Source of the DNA: Trifolium pratense
Taxonomy: Eukaryota; Streptophyta; Magnoliopsida; Fabales; Fabaceae
DNA: 64,000 nucleotides
Reading direction: 5' to 3'
NCBI RefSeq assembly: GCF_020283565.1
Contig: NC_060060.1
Location: forward strand, 66,883,257-66,947,256
Shown here: positions 22,999 to 35,130 of the stretch, piece by piece
Layout: every line of letters begins with the position of its first letter
Position numbering within the stretch: position 1 is the stretch's first letter
Translations under genes and position numbers: made by a program
The notes under the pieces: generated by a model
The model's input: only the letters and a program-made list of their open reading frames with translations
What the model was told of the DNA's origin: nothing
The model's database searches: none

Positions 22999-24563
22999 AT
23001 AAAAATTAAAATGACATATACAAATTAAAATGACAATCAAACAAAAACCAAAAATAAAATGCTATGCTACTACACCAAGTCTGAGCACACCAAGACAAAG
23101 ACATTGGGTGCGGGGCAGCTTTACGGAAAAAACAAATTTTAAATGCGGGGGCTGGTGTGGGATGGGGTGTGCTTACATCCGCCCCGCACCCACCACCGCC
23201 CCCTCTCGTCATACTTAAAATTCCATCACAGCGTGTACTTAGTCAAACTCACCGGTGCTAACACAAATCATTAGAAAATATATGCTAGCAAATCCTCTCC
23301 CTTCTACAACCATCATGAACAAAAAGTGATCTCAAAGAGTTCAAAATATGAGTTCCAATATTTTTATGTTTCCACGGAACAGAATTTCCAAACCCAATCT
23401 GCTATAAAAATATTCATTTTCAATACCCCATTTTGGATATTCACCTATGAGAAAAAATTATGGAAGAGAAAGGGAGTAGACATGCCAATAATTTGAGAGA
23501 TTAATTTTAGAAGAAGAAGAAGAAGGTAAAGTTGCAAAGAGAAGCAGATTGAGTGTTGTTGCTCGGGGGCGGAAGATCAAAAGATATGAGAAAAAGAGAT
23601 AACTAACATGATACATTGTGTTCGCTGTATTAAGCATTTTCCTTAAAATATAAAGTGGACTTTAAAACATGATTTTTTTCCACTCATTTTCACTTCTTTT
23701 TTTTTTTATTTTTAAAATAACTTTGAAACAAGACTACTTTAAAATGAAATAAAAAACCTTTTTTTAAATGATAATTTCTGTATGTAGGGGCGGGGCGGGA
23801 GTGGGTGGTCAATTATTATCCCCGGCAGGGTTTGGGGCAGCGGCAAGGGTAGTACAACCCAACCCTATCTAGCCCCATTGCCACGCCTAGTGAAGCGCAA
23901 AGTGCAACCCTATACAAACAGCGCACACACACAAAAAAAAAAACAACATCAAAACCTACTACAACTAATCCAATGAAACAAGGGCAAAACGATAAAAACA
24001 ATTATTGACTATTTGAAGGTTAACTAGTTAATACATGATTGATAATATAGTGATCGCGGCAGAACAAAATTTATAGCACAAACCGAAATCAATATATGCA
24101 AGAATGATGCATAAACAACTATGCAAGAATAGAAAAGTAAAGAAGAATTGCTAACCTTCAAAACTTGCAAAAATCAATGGACGAAAAAGACGAAGAAACG
24201 GAGGGAAGTCTTATATCGAACTAGGGCAACACTGGATATTATTTTTCTTAAAAAAAGTAAATTTTTATTTTTAAAAAAGCTATAACAAACTTGCACTATT
24301 TTTACATTTAAGTTCATAAAAAATTTAAGTAAAAAAAAACCTCATAAAAAATTAATTTTTTTGACGGAACTTCATAAAAAATTATGTTTGCTCACATGAG
24401 AAATACTTGGTTAGTCACAACATCAAATATTATGGCACACACACATGAAATGAAAACAATTAAAGAGAAAATAATTAAAGTAATATTCATTGATGTGACT
24501 ATTTTATTTTTCTTTTAAATTTTTTAGTTTATGTGTGTGTCTAAATTTTGTGTCTAAAAAATC
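22999..24563. other. Non-coding stretch with two GC-rich islands
   Basis: There are no credible genes. Two short islands stand out from AT-rich surroundings: 23105-23215 (GTGCGGGGC, CCGCCCCGCACCC) and 23788-23890 (GGGGCGGGGCGGGAGTGGG). They share the GCGGGGC/GCCCCGC core in opposite senses and may be the ends or interior of a degraded DNA transposon. I cannot prove this from sequence alone. The short ORFs over them are on both strands and look composition-driven. Confidence 0.35.
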
Positions 24564-24722
24564 ATTAGGTTTGGTCTAGTGGTGAGAGATTTGAGTAGTA
24601 TGCTATAGGTTCTGGGTTCGATCCATAGTTCATTGTAAATAAAAAAAATTGTGCTAAATGCATGTGGCCGTATGTATGAGTATCTCTGCTAACATATGTG
24701 GGATATGGGAAAAGGGAATTTG
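24564..24722 (+). mobile_element. SINE-like element with tRNA-type A and B boxes
   Basis: TGGTCTAGTGG (24572-24582) fits a polymerase III A box and GGGTTCGATCC (24614-24624) fits a B box, 31 bases apart, as in tRNA-derived SINEs. There is no tRNA cloverleaf or anticodon arm, so it is not a tRNA gene. The 3' end is uncertain; I place it before AATTTGTTAG. No target-site duplication was identified. Confidence 0.5.
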
Positions 24723-25359
24723 TTAGACTATCAACAATGGTTGAAACTTGAAAGTTTAAACCTCAACTTTTTCACTTCTCAATTCTCCACATCATTTTCT
24801 CTCTCTTTCACATAACAATTAAACTATTATTCAATTTTTACGTCAACAATGGTTTAGTTTAAACCAAATACTCTCTCTTCTAACTCACTTTCATATACCC
24901 CACATTCTTTATTCTTTATTTATATTATTTAATTTTGTATAATAATAATTAATATTTATATTTTATTTTAAGATAATGAATATTTTTATTTTTATATAAT
25001 ATTTAAAATTATTATTCTTCCTTAATTTATCAACTAAATATGACAATAATTTTTTATTATTATTAACTCAATTAAGATACGCAAAAACAACTCGATATAG
25101 TAAATATTGTTGCACACGAAATAATAATAGAGAAAGAAATGTAAAAATGAGTTTTTTTTTATGTTGAAAGTATATCAAACCATACCTCTATTTATAGAGT
25201 TTTAAAAATTATGAATTTTGGTATTAAAAAAATTGAAAAAAATATGCTATGCAATAATTGCCCTGAAAGTATTAGAATAAATAAAAATATACACAACCAA
25301 TCAAAATATTACACATATATACATTTTAAAAAATAAAACGAAAAAACAAGAACCACCTC
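24723..25359. other. AT-rich non-coding stretch
   Basis: Nothing is coding here. The phrase CAACAATGGTT is repeated (near 24731 and 24844), each time followed by a GTTTAAACC-like word. It ends at the Sirevirus LTR boundary; ACCTC (25355-25359) would be that element's left target-site copy. Confidence 0.4.
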
Positions 25360-26382
25360 TGAAATTCCTGGCACACAGTGGACAGGTGTTGATCAAGATG
25401 TATCAACACTTGTCTGTATTAGACAGATGTTGCTAAAGGTGCACCAACACTTGTCTAAGAACAGAGCATAAAACATAAAAACGATAAAGACAATAAAGTA
25501 AATAACACACAAGAGTTGTTAACCCAATTCAGCCTAACAACCTACTCTGGGGGATACCAATCCAGGAATGAAGTCCACTATCAGCAGCATTACTTCGAAG
25601 CTAAACTCACCCGTTTACAACTTCTCACTTAATCACTACCCAATGACACTTCTACCTAGGAACTCCTAGATATGAGACCCCGTCCCAATTCCCACCTTAA
25701 CAACACACTCAGCGTTGCTATCAACTTCAACGATTACAAAAGGTGGAGACACACTCTTATGAAAACTAAGATTCACTCTTGCTTAAAAGCTTGCGAGCAA
25801 ATCACACAACACACTAGAACAATCTCCGTACTTCAAAGCTTAGGAGAAGTTCACACTTACAACTCAATAACACTCAGGTCCTAAGTTTGCATCAATAAGA
25901 CACAAGAAAGGCTCACAATTAACACTCTAAAATCCCTAAAACACACGCTTTGTAAGACATGATTTTAGATCCTTGAAACCATATGCTTGCCTTCGTATTT
26001 ATAGTAGTAGAACGACTTGGACTTCAAGACAAAATTAGGGCTTCTAGAATTGCGGCAGCAGCTGATATATTTTTGAAACACAAAAATATATTTTCCAAAA
26101 ATATAATTCCTTTAGAAAATATAACTAGGGTTTGGCTGCCTCCTGAAACACATTAAACACATGCGCCTTCCTCTGTAAGAAACCTTGAAACAATTCTTCA
26201 ATCAAATCTTCAAAAGATTGAGTAGAAATTAAAACCCGCTAGCTGGCGCGCACAGATACACAGACAGGTGTTGTTCCAAAGTGTACCCACATTTGTCACA
26301 ACACTTGGTGTAGTCACATATGTCTCAACACTTGGCTAAAATATGTTTTTGCAAAATGTAGCCAACATACAAAAACCCAACA
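25360..26382 (-). repeat. 3' LTR of minus-strand Sirevirus
   Basis: The 1023-bp repeat is the reverse complement of the LTR at 54666-55706. Its termini on the minus strand are TGTTGGGTTTTTG and GGAATTTCA. It shares the repeated ACAAGTGTTG / CAACACTTGT words of that family near both ends. Confidence 0.93.
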
Positions 26383-27157
26383 ATCTCCCCGTTTGGCAAA
26401 TTTTGGCTAAAACAATATTAGACCAGTATATAGAGAGATACAGTATTACCTTTCCTTCGAGTCAACATGATCACACAACTAGGAAATAAAGTAACACATA
26501 ATAAAACTACTTCCAAGAGAGGTAAGTAGCATCAGAGGCAATGCAACAGCGGAATAAAAACAACTAGCCTCATGGAACAACACAAGGGAGAAATAAACTC
26601 CCAATAGTCAAAGCGCATCCATTCATCATAAGAACATCAGGAAAAATAAATTCCCATAAAACATCTAAGAAAAATAAATTCTCAGTCATAGTGGATAGTG
26701 GACTCATTAGTCAGGTGCCATAACACTTGGCACAACACTTGTCATCAAATTTATTCAGGCGATCAAGAGATAATATCACTCACACGCCCCCTGAATTCAT
26801 GCATACGAACATCATTAGATAGAGAAAGAGTATTCACTACTCCCCCTCAACACATGCAACATTACTCACACTCCCCCTCAATACGAGCATAGATCTTTTG
26901 CACAGAAACAGTCACCAGATGTGAGAACATCTGTCCACACACTTGTCACACACACACTACTCCCCCTTTTTAGCCATAATTTTGACAAACATGATGCATA
27001 TCAAAACATAGAGTAGCAGACAAGAGAAATATCAGAGTGCACATATTACATACCATAATGCACACACAGGTGCTAGAAATCCAGGGCCTAGCCCATAAAA
27101 GGAACAAACGAGAAATACCAAAAGTACATCAGAAAAACATAAGAAAAACATCAGAAA
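26383..27157 (-). other. Sirevirus 3' UTR with multiple polypurine tracts (minus strand)
   Basis: Complements of GGGGGAGT-type tracts occur near 26391 (LTR-proximal, here CGGGGAGAT), 26786, 26842, 26872 and 26963. They match the tract series at 62721-63331. No ORF is supported. Confidence 0.75.
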
Positions 27158-29158
27158 TCAGATAGAAGAACTTTCATCAGAGTCCTCCATCAAATCCTCA
27201 GAACCATCCTCAGAGCCACTAGTGTCAACTCCTTCTTGTCCATCAGGCTCACCCTCAGCAATCTCAGCAGCTTCCTCAGCCTTGAGGGCCTCAATCACAC
27301 GATCAATCTTCAATTTTCTGGCCTCAAGTGCTCTGCTAGCCTCAGTCAAATCAGCAATCATCTGCTTCCTCGAGAGTACACCAGCCTGGACAGATGTGCC
27401 AACACCTGCTGCAACATTTGTCCCTTCAAGCAGCCTTTGCTCAATGGCCAACACCCCTTTCCTTTTACAGGGAACATCAGTGCTTCTCAAAATATCTGGA
27501 TGTTGTTCAAGGATTATATTACATAACAGAGTGGGGAGAGCAACTGGTTTCTCAACAGCATAAGTCAAAGCATGGCTTAAAGTTTCTTGAAAGAAATAGG
27601 ACCCATAATCAAATTTTGCCTTGGTACCCACAACATAAATGAACTTTCCCAATCCTCTGGCCACATCACCTGAGTGGGTTGTAGGCACCCAATTGTGTGC
27701 AGCAATCCTATTCAAAACAGCATAAAATGGAGAGAGAGAGAAGTTGCAGCCAACTTTGCCTTGGTAGGCCATACCTTTATCCTGCCACCTGTGAGGACCT
27801 TGCAGACCTCATTGTCTGTGACTTTTAGAGCAGCCACCTCATCAGAATTTTTTTGCAGATGTTGGTTGATCACAGTTGGTTGATCATTGCAATTTTCAGC
27901 CACATTAATCAAAAATTCTTTGACAAGCCTGTCATAGCACTTGTCCAAACCACAGACAGTTTTCATTAAACCTGCATACTCAATAGCTTCAACAACACTT
28001 TGGCATTGGAGGATGTCTTCCTTCAGGTTCTTCTCTAGTGCCAACCTCCTGTGATATACAAATTTCCATCTAGCAGACCCATTCTTCAGATGGAATGATA
28101 CATTGTCTAATGGAGCATAGGGAACAGATTGAGGGACCTTCTTTCTTCCTATACTCTTCCTAGATGTGCTGCCAGACGCAGCAACATCTGTTTCTGGCTC
28201 AAACTCAGAGTCACTAGTTGGTGGAGCTTTCCTTTTCCTAGCTTTTTTCCTTTTCCTCAGTTCTAGGAACCACCTTACTCACAGGTTTTGGAGGTCCATA
28301 TAGGGGCTTTCTACCAGTACTTTTTCCAGCCCTAGATGGTTTGGGTGTTTGGACAAGTGTGTTAGCAGCTTCTACACCTTTACCAGCCCTACTTCTAGTC
28401 CTCCTAGCCACACTTGCCTCAGAATTTGTAGGGACAGTCTTATCACTAACAGTTGTCTCATTTACAATTATGACATCAGGATTTTCATTATCATCCTTAT
28501 CAGCAGTCTTAGGTGGGGGACTCTCATTAGACTCAGAATAATTCACAAGATTTTCTGGTGCCAAAGATGTGGTAACATCTGGCACAACATTTGGCTCAGC
28601 GTCAGGTGTCGCAACACTTGACGCAACATGAGTCTCAGGACCTGTTTTCTTGAGAGACTCAGCAACAACAGCATCATTGGTCTCAGTGGAAGCACCAATA
28701 TTAGCATCAACAATAGTAGGGGGTTTAGGAACATTTTTCCCCAATTTTTCAGATACAGCAGGGTCCTTTAAACCTAGGGTTTCAGCAGGATTTGGAACTT
28801 CAAGGTTTTGATTAAGAGAATTCTTACCAGATGCGTCAACATTCTCAACTGTAGGATCAGCGACAGGCGTTGCAACACCACTCGATGGAAGTGGATCAAC
28901 GTGAAGCTCAGACATTGTAAAGACCTTACTCGATTCAACCTTTCCTTTCTTGCTTTTACGCTTTGAAGTTTTGATTGAAGCAGGGGAGGAAGGATTTGTA
29001 CTTGTTCGTGATGATTTATCCTTCTTCGAAGTTGATTTTCTCTTCTTTGTTGGACTTGTAGGATGTATGGTGGTGAGAGGAATGGCATCGATTACTAGTT
29101 GTTGTAGCGATGGAACACCATCATTCTTTGTTGGTGAGGATTTTGCAGAATCAGACAT
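27158..29158 (-). pseudogene. Sirevirus third ORF (plant transposon-protein-like), two frameshifts
   Basis: The start ATG is at 29156-29158 (MSDSAKSSPTKN). I reject the longer start at 29326 because the upstream part lies in the inserted LTR. Three blocks follow: 29158-28238 (Ser/Lys/Pro/Thr-rich, low complexity, basic KKDKSS and KSKKGK clusters), 28237-27712 and 27772-27158. They are linked by frameshifts near 28240 and 27740. The globular C-terminal part (CYDRLVKEF, AHNWVPTTHSGD, ALTYAVEKPVALPTLLC, LEQHPDIL) resembles the Pfam family of putative plant transposon proteins (PF20167) found in many plant elements. This is recollection, not a search. The tail is acidic. Function unknown; position corresponds to the env-like ORF of SIRE elements. 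Confidence 0.6.
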
Positions 29159-29313
29159 GATTTTTGAATATAATTTTCTGGAAAAAATAGAAGTTAGAGC
29201 GATGTTGATGAGGAAGTTGGAGAGAACTTGAATGTGAGAGAGATAGTGGATGAGTAGAAATGATTGTGGTTGATAGAGGTTATGGGAAGTTGAATAAAAA
29301 CTTCCTTGATTAG

Positions 29314-31709
29314 TGTAACGCCCCAATATTTATATATGCATTTTATTATTTGATAAATAAATTCTATAGTAATAGTAATTATTTGACATTCTATTTATTT
29401 TATTATTTGATGAGATAATGATTATTTTAATTATCATTTTACTAATTGCTGAATTTTAAAATTAATGGTATATCAGTCTTAATTTTAAAATTGTCAAAAT
29501 TGAATTAGGCTTGGTGTGTCCGGTGTATCGTGAGTTGTCCTTAGCAAGTAAATTCTTTGCTTCTTTACTCTTGAAGCCAATTACTCCTATTTAATAGGAT
29601 TATTTAAGATAATTAGTCAAGATTATTGATCATTGAACCTCTCTCACATTTTTCCCATGAACCATTCCCTAGAGTCTATACTTATCTCACCCAAATTTCA
29701 TTCCAATATTAGCAACCGAATAAATGTTATTCAATTGACATTATTTTAATTGATTTCAAATTATATAGATTGATTCATTCCCTTAAATTGACCCTTCCAC
29801 ACAATAATTGCTCATGAAAGGAATTTAACCACTTTGAATTGCCACTTGACTAAAAGGGGAAGTCTTGGTATGTCATGTTAATCCGTAATTAACCGTCAAG
29901 CCCCTAAGCCTTGCTATGTATTCTTCACCTACAACTCAATGCCACACAATTGCCATAACCTTTTGGTTTGCTACAATGTTATCATTACCTTAGTTATTAG
30001 GAGTTTACTCTTGTTCTACAAAATAATAATCCCTTCTTTCCATCATACTCACGCCATACTCTCCGTCTTTCAGAAGCCTCCAAACATGATTTTCTACTAT
30101 TTCTCGGTTTACACTTTGAATAACACAAATTAGTCTCCTCCATTATCTCAAGTGATCATCACAAACTTGCCTTTAGCATCATCCTTTCCTCCAATTCGAT
30201 TTGTCTTCTCAACACATAGTTCTTCGTTTTCAACCGTTGAACCGTCGAACCGAACTCTGGAACGAGAGATATCTTGTGTGCACTGTAGCTGCGAATTTAG
30301 GCTAGGATTGTGCTTGGAAGGAAAGAGACTAAGGTAAGACCTCTTTCCCCATACATTCATGCTACATAGGGATTTATTGTGAGATAATGGTAGAACCTTT
30401 ATCACTTAAAATAAACCAAAAGAATCAACTTATAAATATAAAAAAAAAGAAACCAAAAGAACGTGCCTAATGTATTAATATGAATGCTGTTTTGGTTCAC
30501 TATTTATATATATGTACAACCTATTGCTAACCGTATTTCAATTTATCAGTATGTTTATATTGTTATTTGTTTGCTATCAAGTGCTAATTGTGTTGTTGTA
30601 TATGTTTGGATTTAAGTTGTGTTCATTTCTTCATTGTATGAGTTGCATATAATTTCACATTTTGATATACAAATAACATATGCTGACTTTCAGATGATGA
30701 TTATGTTAGAGGACTTGTTTTTATTACTTATTGGTATAAAGAAGGGAAATGTAGATAAAAGTATAGGGAGGACTAAGTATGTCATAGGTCGGGTTGGTCA
30801 TATTAAGGAAGTGGAGTTTCATGCATCATATAGATGTGTAGAGAAGAGTCTGTTTAGAGCCTGTGTGGCAAGTTTTAGGGCCTGTGTGGCAGAACTTACT
30901 TTTAGCCTGTGTGGCAGAACTTATATTTTTTTAGCCTGTGTGGCAGAACTTATTTTTAGCCTGTGTGGCAGAACTTACTATTTAGCCTGTGTGGCAGATT
31001 TTCTTATCCGGATCATTGTCTCATATAGGATTGTCTTAGTTGCATTGCATTGCATATAGAAAGGGAGAAAAAAAATACAATAGTATATAATTATTACAGT
31101 CATAATAAAAACAAAGAAAAAATATAGTTAGTCCATGGTATAGTGGAGATCGTTGCCTTCTCCTCTTTCATTTGATCTTGACGTGCAATTTGTAATATGT
31201 GTAATTATGTTGCTTTGTTTATTACTGCCGTTTAACAATTATATGATGCCTATGTTTGTATATGTGTACTCTTATCACCCAAAAGTTTTCATAATAAACT
31301 AATAATTATATTTTCGATAAGGTGAAGTGTTTTTTTATTATTTTATAACATTTTCTTGTGGTGAGTATGATTCAATGTGGACCAGGAAATTGACCCATAC
31401 AACCAACATTTTAGGTACTCAATGAGATAGCTTTGATTGATTGTGATGTGATGCTTGAAGCGCGTACGAACGGGGAAAAATTGGGTTTTGTAATTTGAGA
31501 ATTTTATGTAATAAATAGTTCTTTGTTGTATTTTCTTCCGCTGAAAATTTTCAAACAATAATTCATTTTATTAAGTTTATATTTCTCTGAATTTCACTTC
31601 AATTATCTTTAATTTGTAACCATTTTATTTAAAAATAAAAATAGCGGCACATTTTCTAACTAAATATGGTTTTTAAGAAATATCTTGGACGAAAATCCGG
31701 GATGTTACA
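29314..31709 (+). repeat. Solo gypsy LTR with ATTAG target-site duplication
   Basis: It starts TGTAACGCCCC and ends CGGGATGTTACA, with ATTAG at 29309-29313 and 31710-31714. The 2396-bp unit has no internal region, so it is a solo LTR. It is inserted just 5' of the third ORF of the minus-strand Sirevirus. A six-copy repeat of GCCTGTGTGGCA lies inside it. Confidence 0.9.
30859..30995 (+). repeat. Tandem repeat of GCCTGTGTGGCA, six copies
   Basis: Copies begin at 30859, 30880, 30905, 30934, 30959 and 30984, spaced 21-29 bases, most followed by GAACTTA. Each copy is a near-palindrome, TGCC(A/T)CAC-like on the complement. The apparent ORF across it (FRACVAEL repeated) is a by-product of the repeat. 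Confidence 0.9.
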
Positions 31710-31775
31710 ATTAGCGTGTAACTTTAAGTGGAGAGGCGGATGAGAGGTGGTTACACGCATTACATGCTGTAACTG

Positions 31776-33730
31776 CTATTTGTCTTCAAAAAGGCAAATT
31801 CCAAGTTTGCCTCTTAATTTTTCAAATTGATTCGCATCTAAAGCCTTTGTAAAAATATCTGCTAACTGTTCTTCAGATGCAATGTGCTCAAGTGTAACAA
31901 TTTTTTCTTCCACAAGCTCTCTGATAAAATGATGTCTTATATCAATGTGCTTGGTCCTACTATGCTGAATAGGATTTTTAGAAATATTTATAGCACTCAG
32001 ATTGTCACAGTAAAGTGTCATGACATCTTGCTCAACACTATACTCCTTCAACATTTGTCTCATCCATAATAATTGTGAACAGCTGCTACCAGCTGCTATA
32101 TATTCTGCTTCAGCTGTGGATAGAGACACACTATTCTGCTTCATACTAAACCAAGATACTAGATTGCTTCCCAAGAAGAAACATGCACCAGAAGTGTTCT
32201 TTCTATCATCAACACTTCCTGCCCAATCTGCATCACAATAGCCAACTAAGGTAGAATCATTACCATGAGAGTATAAAATTCCATAGCCACATGTTCCATT
32301 GACATATTTGAAGATTCTCTTTACTTGAGTCAGATGACTCATCTTGGGTTCAGATTGATATCTAGCACAAACTCCTACTGCAAATATGATATCAGGTCTG
32401 CTAGCTGTCAGATATAACAAGCTCCCAATCATACTTCTGTAGAGACTTTGATCCACATCAATTCATTTCTCATCTTTGGTAAGCTTCAAATGTGTAGGTG
32501 CAGGTGTCCTTTTGTGACTACCACCTTCCATTCCAAACTTCTTCACAATGTTTCTTGCATATTTTTCCTGAGAGATAAATATGGTGTCTTCCATTTGTTT
32601 GACCTGGAGACCTAAAAAATAAGTTAGTTCACCTACAAGACTCATTTCAAATTCAGATTGCATTTGATGCACAAAATGTTCCACCATTTGTCGTGACATT
32701 CCACCAAATACAATATCATCCACATATATCTGAGCTATCATTAGCTTCCCTTTCTCCTCTCTTACAAACAGGGTTTTATCATTGCCACCTTTCTTGTATC
32801 CATGGCTGACAAGAAATTCAGTCAATCTTTCATACCATGCTCTAGGGGCTTGTTTTAATCCATAGAGAGCTTTCTTTAGTTTGTAGACATGGTTTGGAAA
32901 GCTTGGATCTATAAACCCTTTTGGTTGTTCAACATATACCTCTTCATTTAGATAGCCATTTAGGAATGCACTCTTTACATCCATTTGATATAACTTGAAT
33001 TTTAAGATGCATGCCACAGCCAAGAGCAATCTTATGGACTCCAAACGAGCAACTGGAGCAAAAGTCTCATCAAAATCTACTCCTTTTATCTGGGTGTATC
33101 CTTGTGCCACAAGTCTGGCTTTATTTATAGTAATATCACAATTTTCATCAGTTTTGTTCTTGTAGACCCACTTTGTACCAATAACATTTATACCATCTGG
33201 TCTAGGTACTAGATCCCATACCTCACTTCTTTTGAACTGAGTTAGTTCCTCCTGCATAGCATTGATCCAGTATTCATCAGTCAAAGCTTCTTTAACATTC
33301 TTTGGTTCAATCTTGGATATGAAGCATGAGTTAGAGATTGCTTCTTTTGATCTTCTTGTTGCAATTCCTTGATTTGGATTTCCAATGACAAGATCCAGAG
33401 GATGATTCTTCTGTCTTCTAGTAGATGGTCCTTTGTTAGGTCTAACATTTTCTGTGGCAGATTCAGTATGTTGATCAGGTTCAGTTTGATCATCATCTGG
33501 TGTGGGGACAGGTGTGATAACATCTGTCTCTTCAGCTGGATCTGCACTTGTTGTATCAATATCATCAACAACAACATTGATTGATTCCATCATAGTTCTT
33601 GTTCTGGAGTTAAAAACTCTGTAGGCTCTGCTGTTGGTTGAGTAACCTAAAAATATCCCCTCATCACTTTTGGCATCCAATTTTCTCCTAGGTTCTCTAT
33701 CTGCCAAAATGTAACATTTTGATCCAAACA
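31776..33730 (-). pseudogene. Sirevirus pol, 3' half: reverse transcriptase and RNase H
   Basis: The frame on the minus strand is open from 33730 to an in-frame TGA near 32461 and then to the natural stop near 31776. It reads nearly identically to 58762-60718 of Sirevirus 2. Visible blocks are [11 protein letters not shown] (first catalytic Asp), [15 protein letters not shown] in [11 protein letters not shown], and the RNase H YCDADWAG and [10 protein letters not shown] blocks. At the TGA, Sirevirus 2 has Gly (DEKGIDVD). The start methionine reported at 33731 is created by the junction with the gypsy LTR. Integrase, protease and gag are missing. Confidence 0.92.
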
Positions 33731-34453
33731 TGTAACACCCAAACCCATTATTTATATATTTCTACCTTTAGTAAAATCTTTTTCAAAATACGCGGCGGAA
33801 AATCAAAGTTTGTTATTATAAAAGTCATGGTTCGAGCATTACACTCTTCAATCAAAATAATACTAATGTAATTAATTAGTAAAAATAGTGTTTATACAAA
33901 ATAATCCTCTTTATCAAAATGTATAGTTTTACAAATAAATACAAGAATGTCATAAAGACTCTATACCCTAAGTACACCCTTTTTCCCGTGTCACAATCAG
34001 AGCGGAGCTTCACCGACGACTCGACATCGATAACCACAAAACCTGTGAATCTGGACCCCCAACGGTCCAGCACATAACACATAAAAGAGAGTTAGACAAC
34101 ATACTCAAAATATATAAGTGTAAGTAAATTATACTTAAACACTTCATCAACATTCATGCATATTCATATATCATGCATATACTTCATTAATCTCATTTAA
34201 TTATAAACTACAAGAAGTTATAATCAAATATCAAACATAATCCTCAAGAACTTGAAGCCAATTACATTTATAATCATCGGACAATCAACACATACAACAA
34301 GTCTAACACACATAGACAATTATCACATAAATGCAAACATATGTGTCACATATCAAATATCAAATAATGTACACATATCCTAATGCAATCTAATGCCACA
34401 ATCTTCATGCTATGTCCCCTAGACATATCTAATGCATGTGGTACCATCGTCTT

Positions 34454-34761
34454 TATTAGAGTATCTCACCTCTAATATTCGTCTTTATCGGATAAATATA
34501 ATCCGATATCCGTCTTTATTGGAATATCCAATATACATCAACAATTCATGAATGCATGTATGTAATTCATAAATTCACACTCACACAATTAGCATTTTGC
34601 TCGTCATTTACAATGTGGAACACTATCCAACATTTCGTCTTTATTAAGATAACACTATACCTTAATATACGTCTTTATCGAATAACATAATTCGATATAC
34701 TTCTTTATTAGAATAACATACTCTAATATCCTTCTTTATTAAGTTGATTAACACCTTAATA
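34454..34761 (-). repeat. Tandem hairpin array with variable, complementary stems
   Basis: Seven small hairpins are separated by a near-constant spacer (c/t)GTCTTTAT or cTTCTTTAT. Stems are TATTAGAG/CTCTAATA (34454-34477), TATCGGAT/ATCCGATA (34486-34508), TATTGGA/TCCAATA (34517-34533), TATTAAG/CTTAATA (34642-34667), TATCGAAT/ATTCGATA (34676-34697), TATTAGA/TCTAATA (34706-34728) and TATTAAG/CTTAATA (34737-34761). Loops are 3 to 12 bases. The outer TAT/ATA is constant; the inner 4-5 base pairs change but remain paired. Confidence 0.85.
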
Positions 34762-34984
34762 TACTTCTTTGATATTTAAACAAACATCATCAACAATCAT
34801 CAACACATACCATGCATTTACTCACATTTTTAACACAATACTAATAATATAAGTAAAGTGTATTAAGCATACATTTTATCATAAAACAAACTCCGGAATC
34901 GGAATCTACGCGAAAAACTGGGTAAAATACATAATATAACATATTGGAACCCTCAAAGCCCTTCAAATTTCAAAACAGCAAAGT

Positions 34985-35130
34985 GTTGTGCTGTCACGGT
35001 GGCTGAGCGAGGGCTTAGCGAGCCGTAGCGAACCTGCCCTGTTCGCTGAGCGAAGGCTTAGAGAGCCGTAGCGAACCACACCAGTGGAACTCATGCACGT
35101 GGCGAGCTGTAGCGAGCCGTAGCGAACAAC
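34985..35130 (-). repeat. GC-rich repeat island of AGCGA/TCGCT words
   Basis: Variants of 'gagccgtagcgaac' and 'gctgagcgaaggctta' alternate, including the near-palindrome TTCGCT-G-AGCGAA (35042-35054). The island interrupts otherwise AT-rich LTR sequence and is replaced by unrelated repeat words in the other family G LTRs. Confidence 0.75.

Larger units (their letters stand above)
25360..33730 (-). mobile_element. Minus-strand Sirevirus, 5' half missing
   Basis: Read on the minus strand, the order is the 3' half of pol (33730 to 31776), a third ORF (29158 to 27158), a 3' UTR with several purine tracts, and the 3' LTR (26382 to 25360). This parallels Sirevirus 2 at 58747-64000. A solo gypsy LTR (29314-31709) sits between pol and the third ORF. 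The 5' half of pol, gag and the 5' LTR are absent. Sequence is lost exactly at 33730/33731, where a gypsy LTR begins, and the expected continuation is not found on the far side of that gypsy block. Confidence 0.9.

Noticed and set aside
22840..23000. A tRNA-like B box (GTTCGATCCC) considered as a tRNA gene
   Set aside because: The A-box-like word is too close to the B box and no cloverleaf can be drawn.
23006..23218. Overlapping ORFs on both strands over a GC-rich island
   Set aside because: Both strands are open because of base composition; there is no start context or recognisable domain.
27222..27883. Several plus-strand ORFs (60-113 residues) over the minus-strand Sirevirus third ORF
   Set aside because: They are antisense shadows; the minus frame aligns with the plus-strand copy at 61700-62535.
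30619..31059. A 146-residue ORF with repeated FRACVAEL-like units
   Set aside because: The repeat units are translations of the GCCTGTGTGGCA tandem array within a solo LTR.
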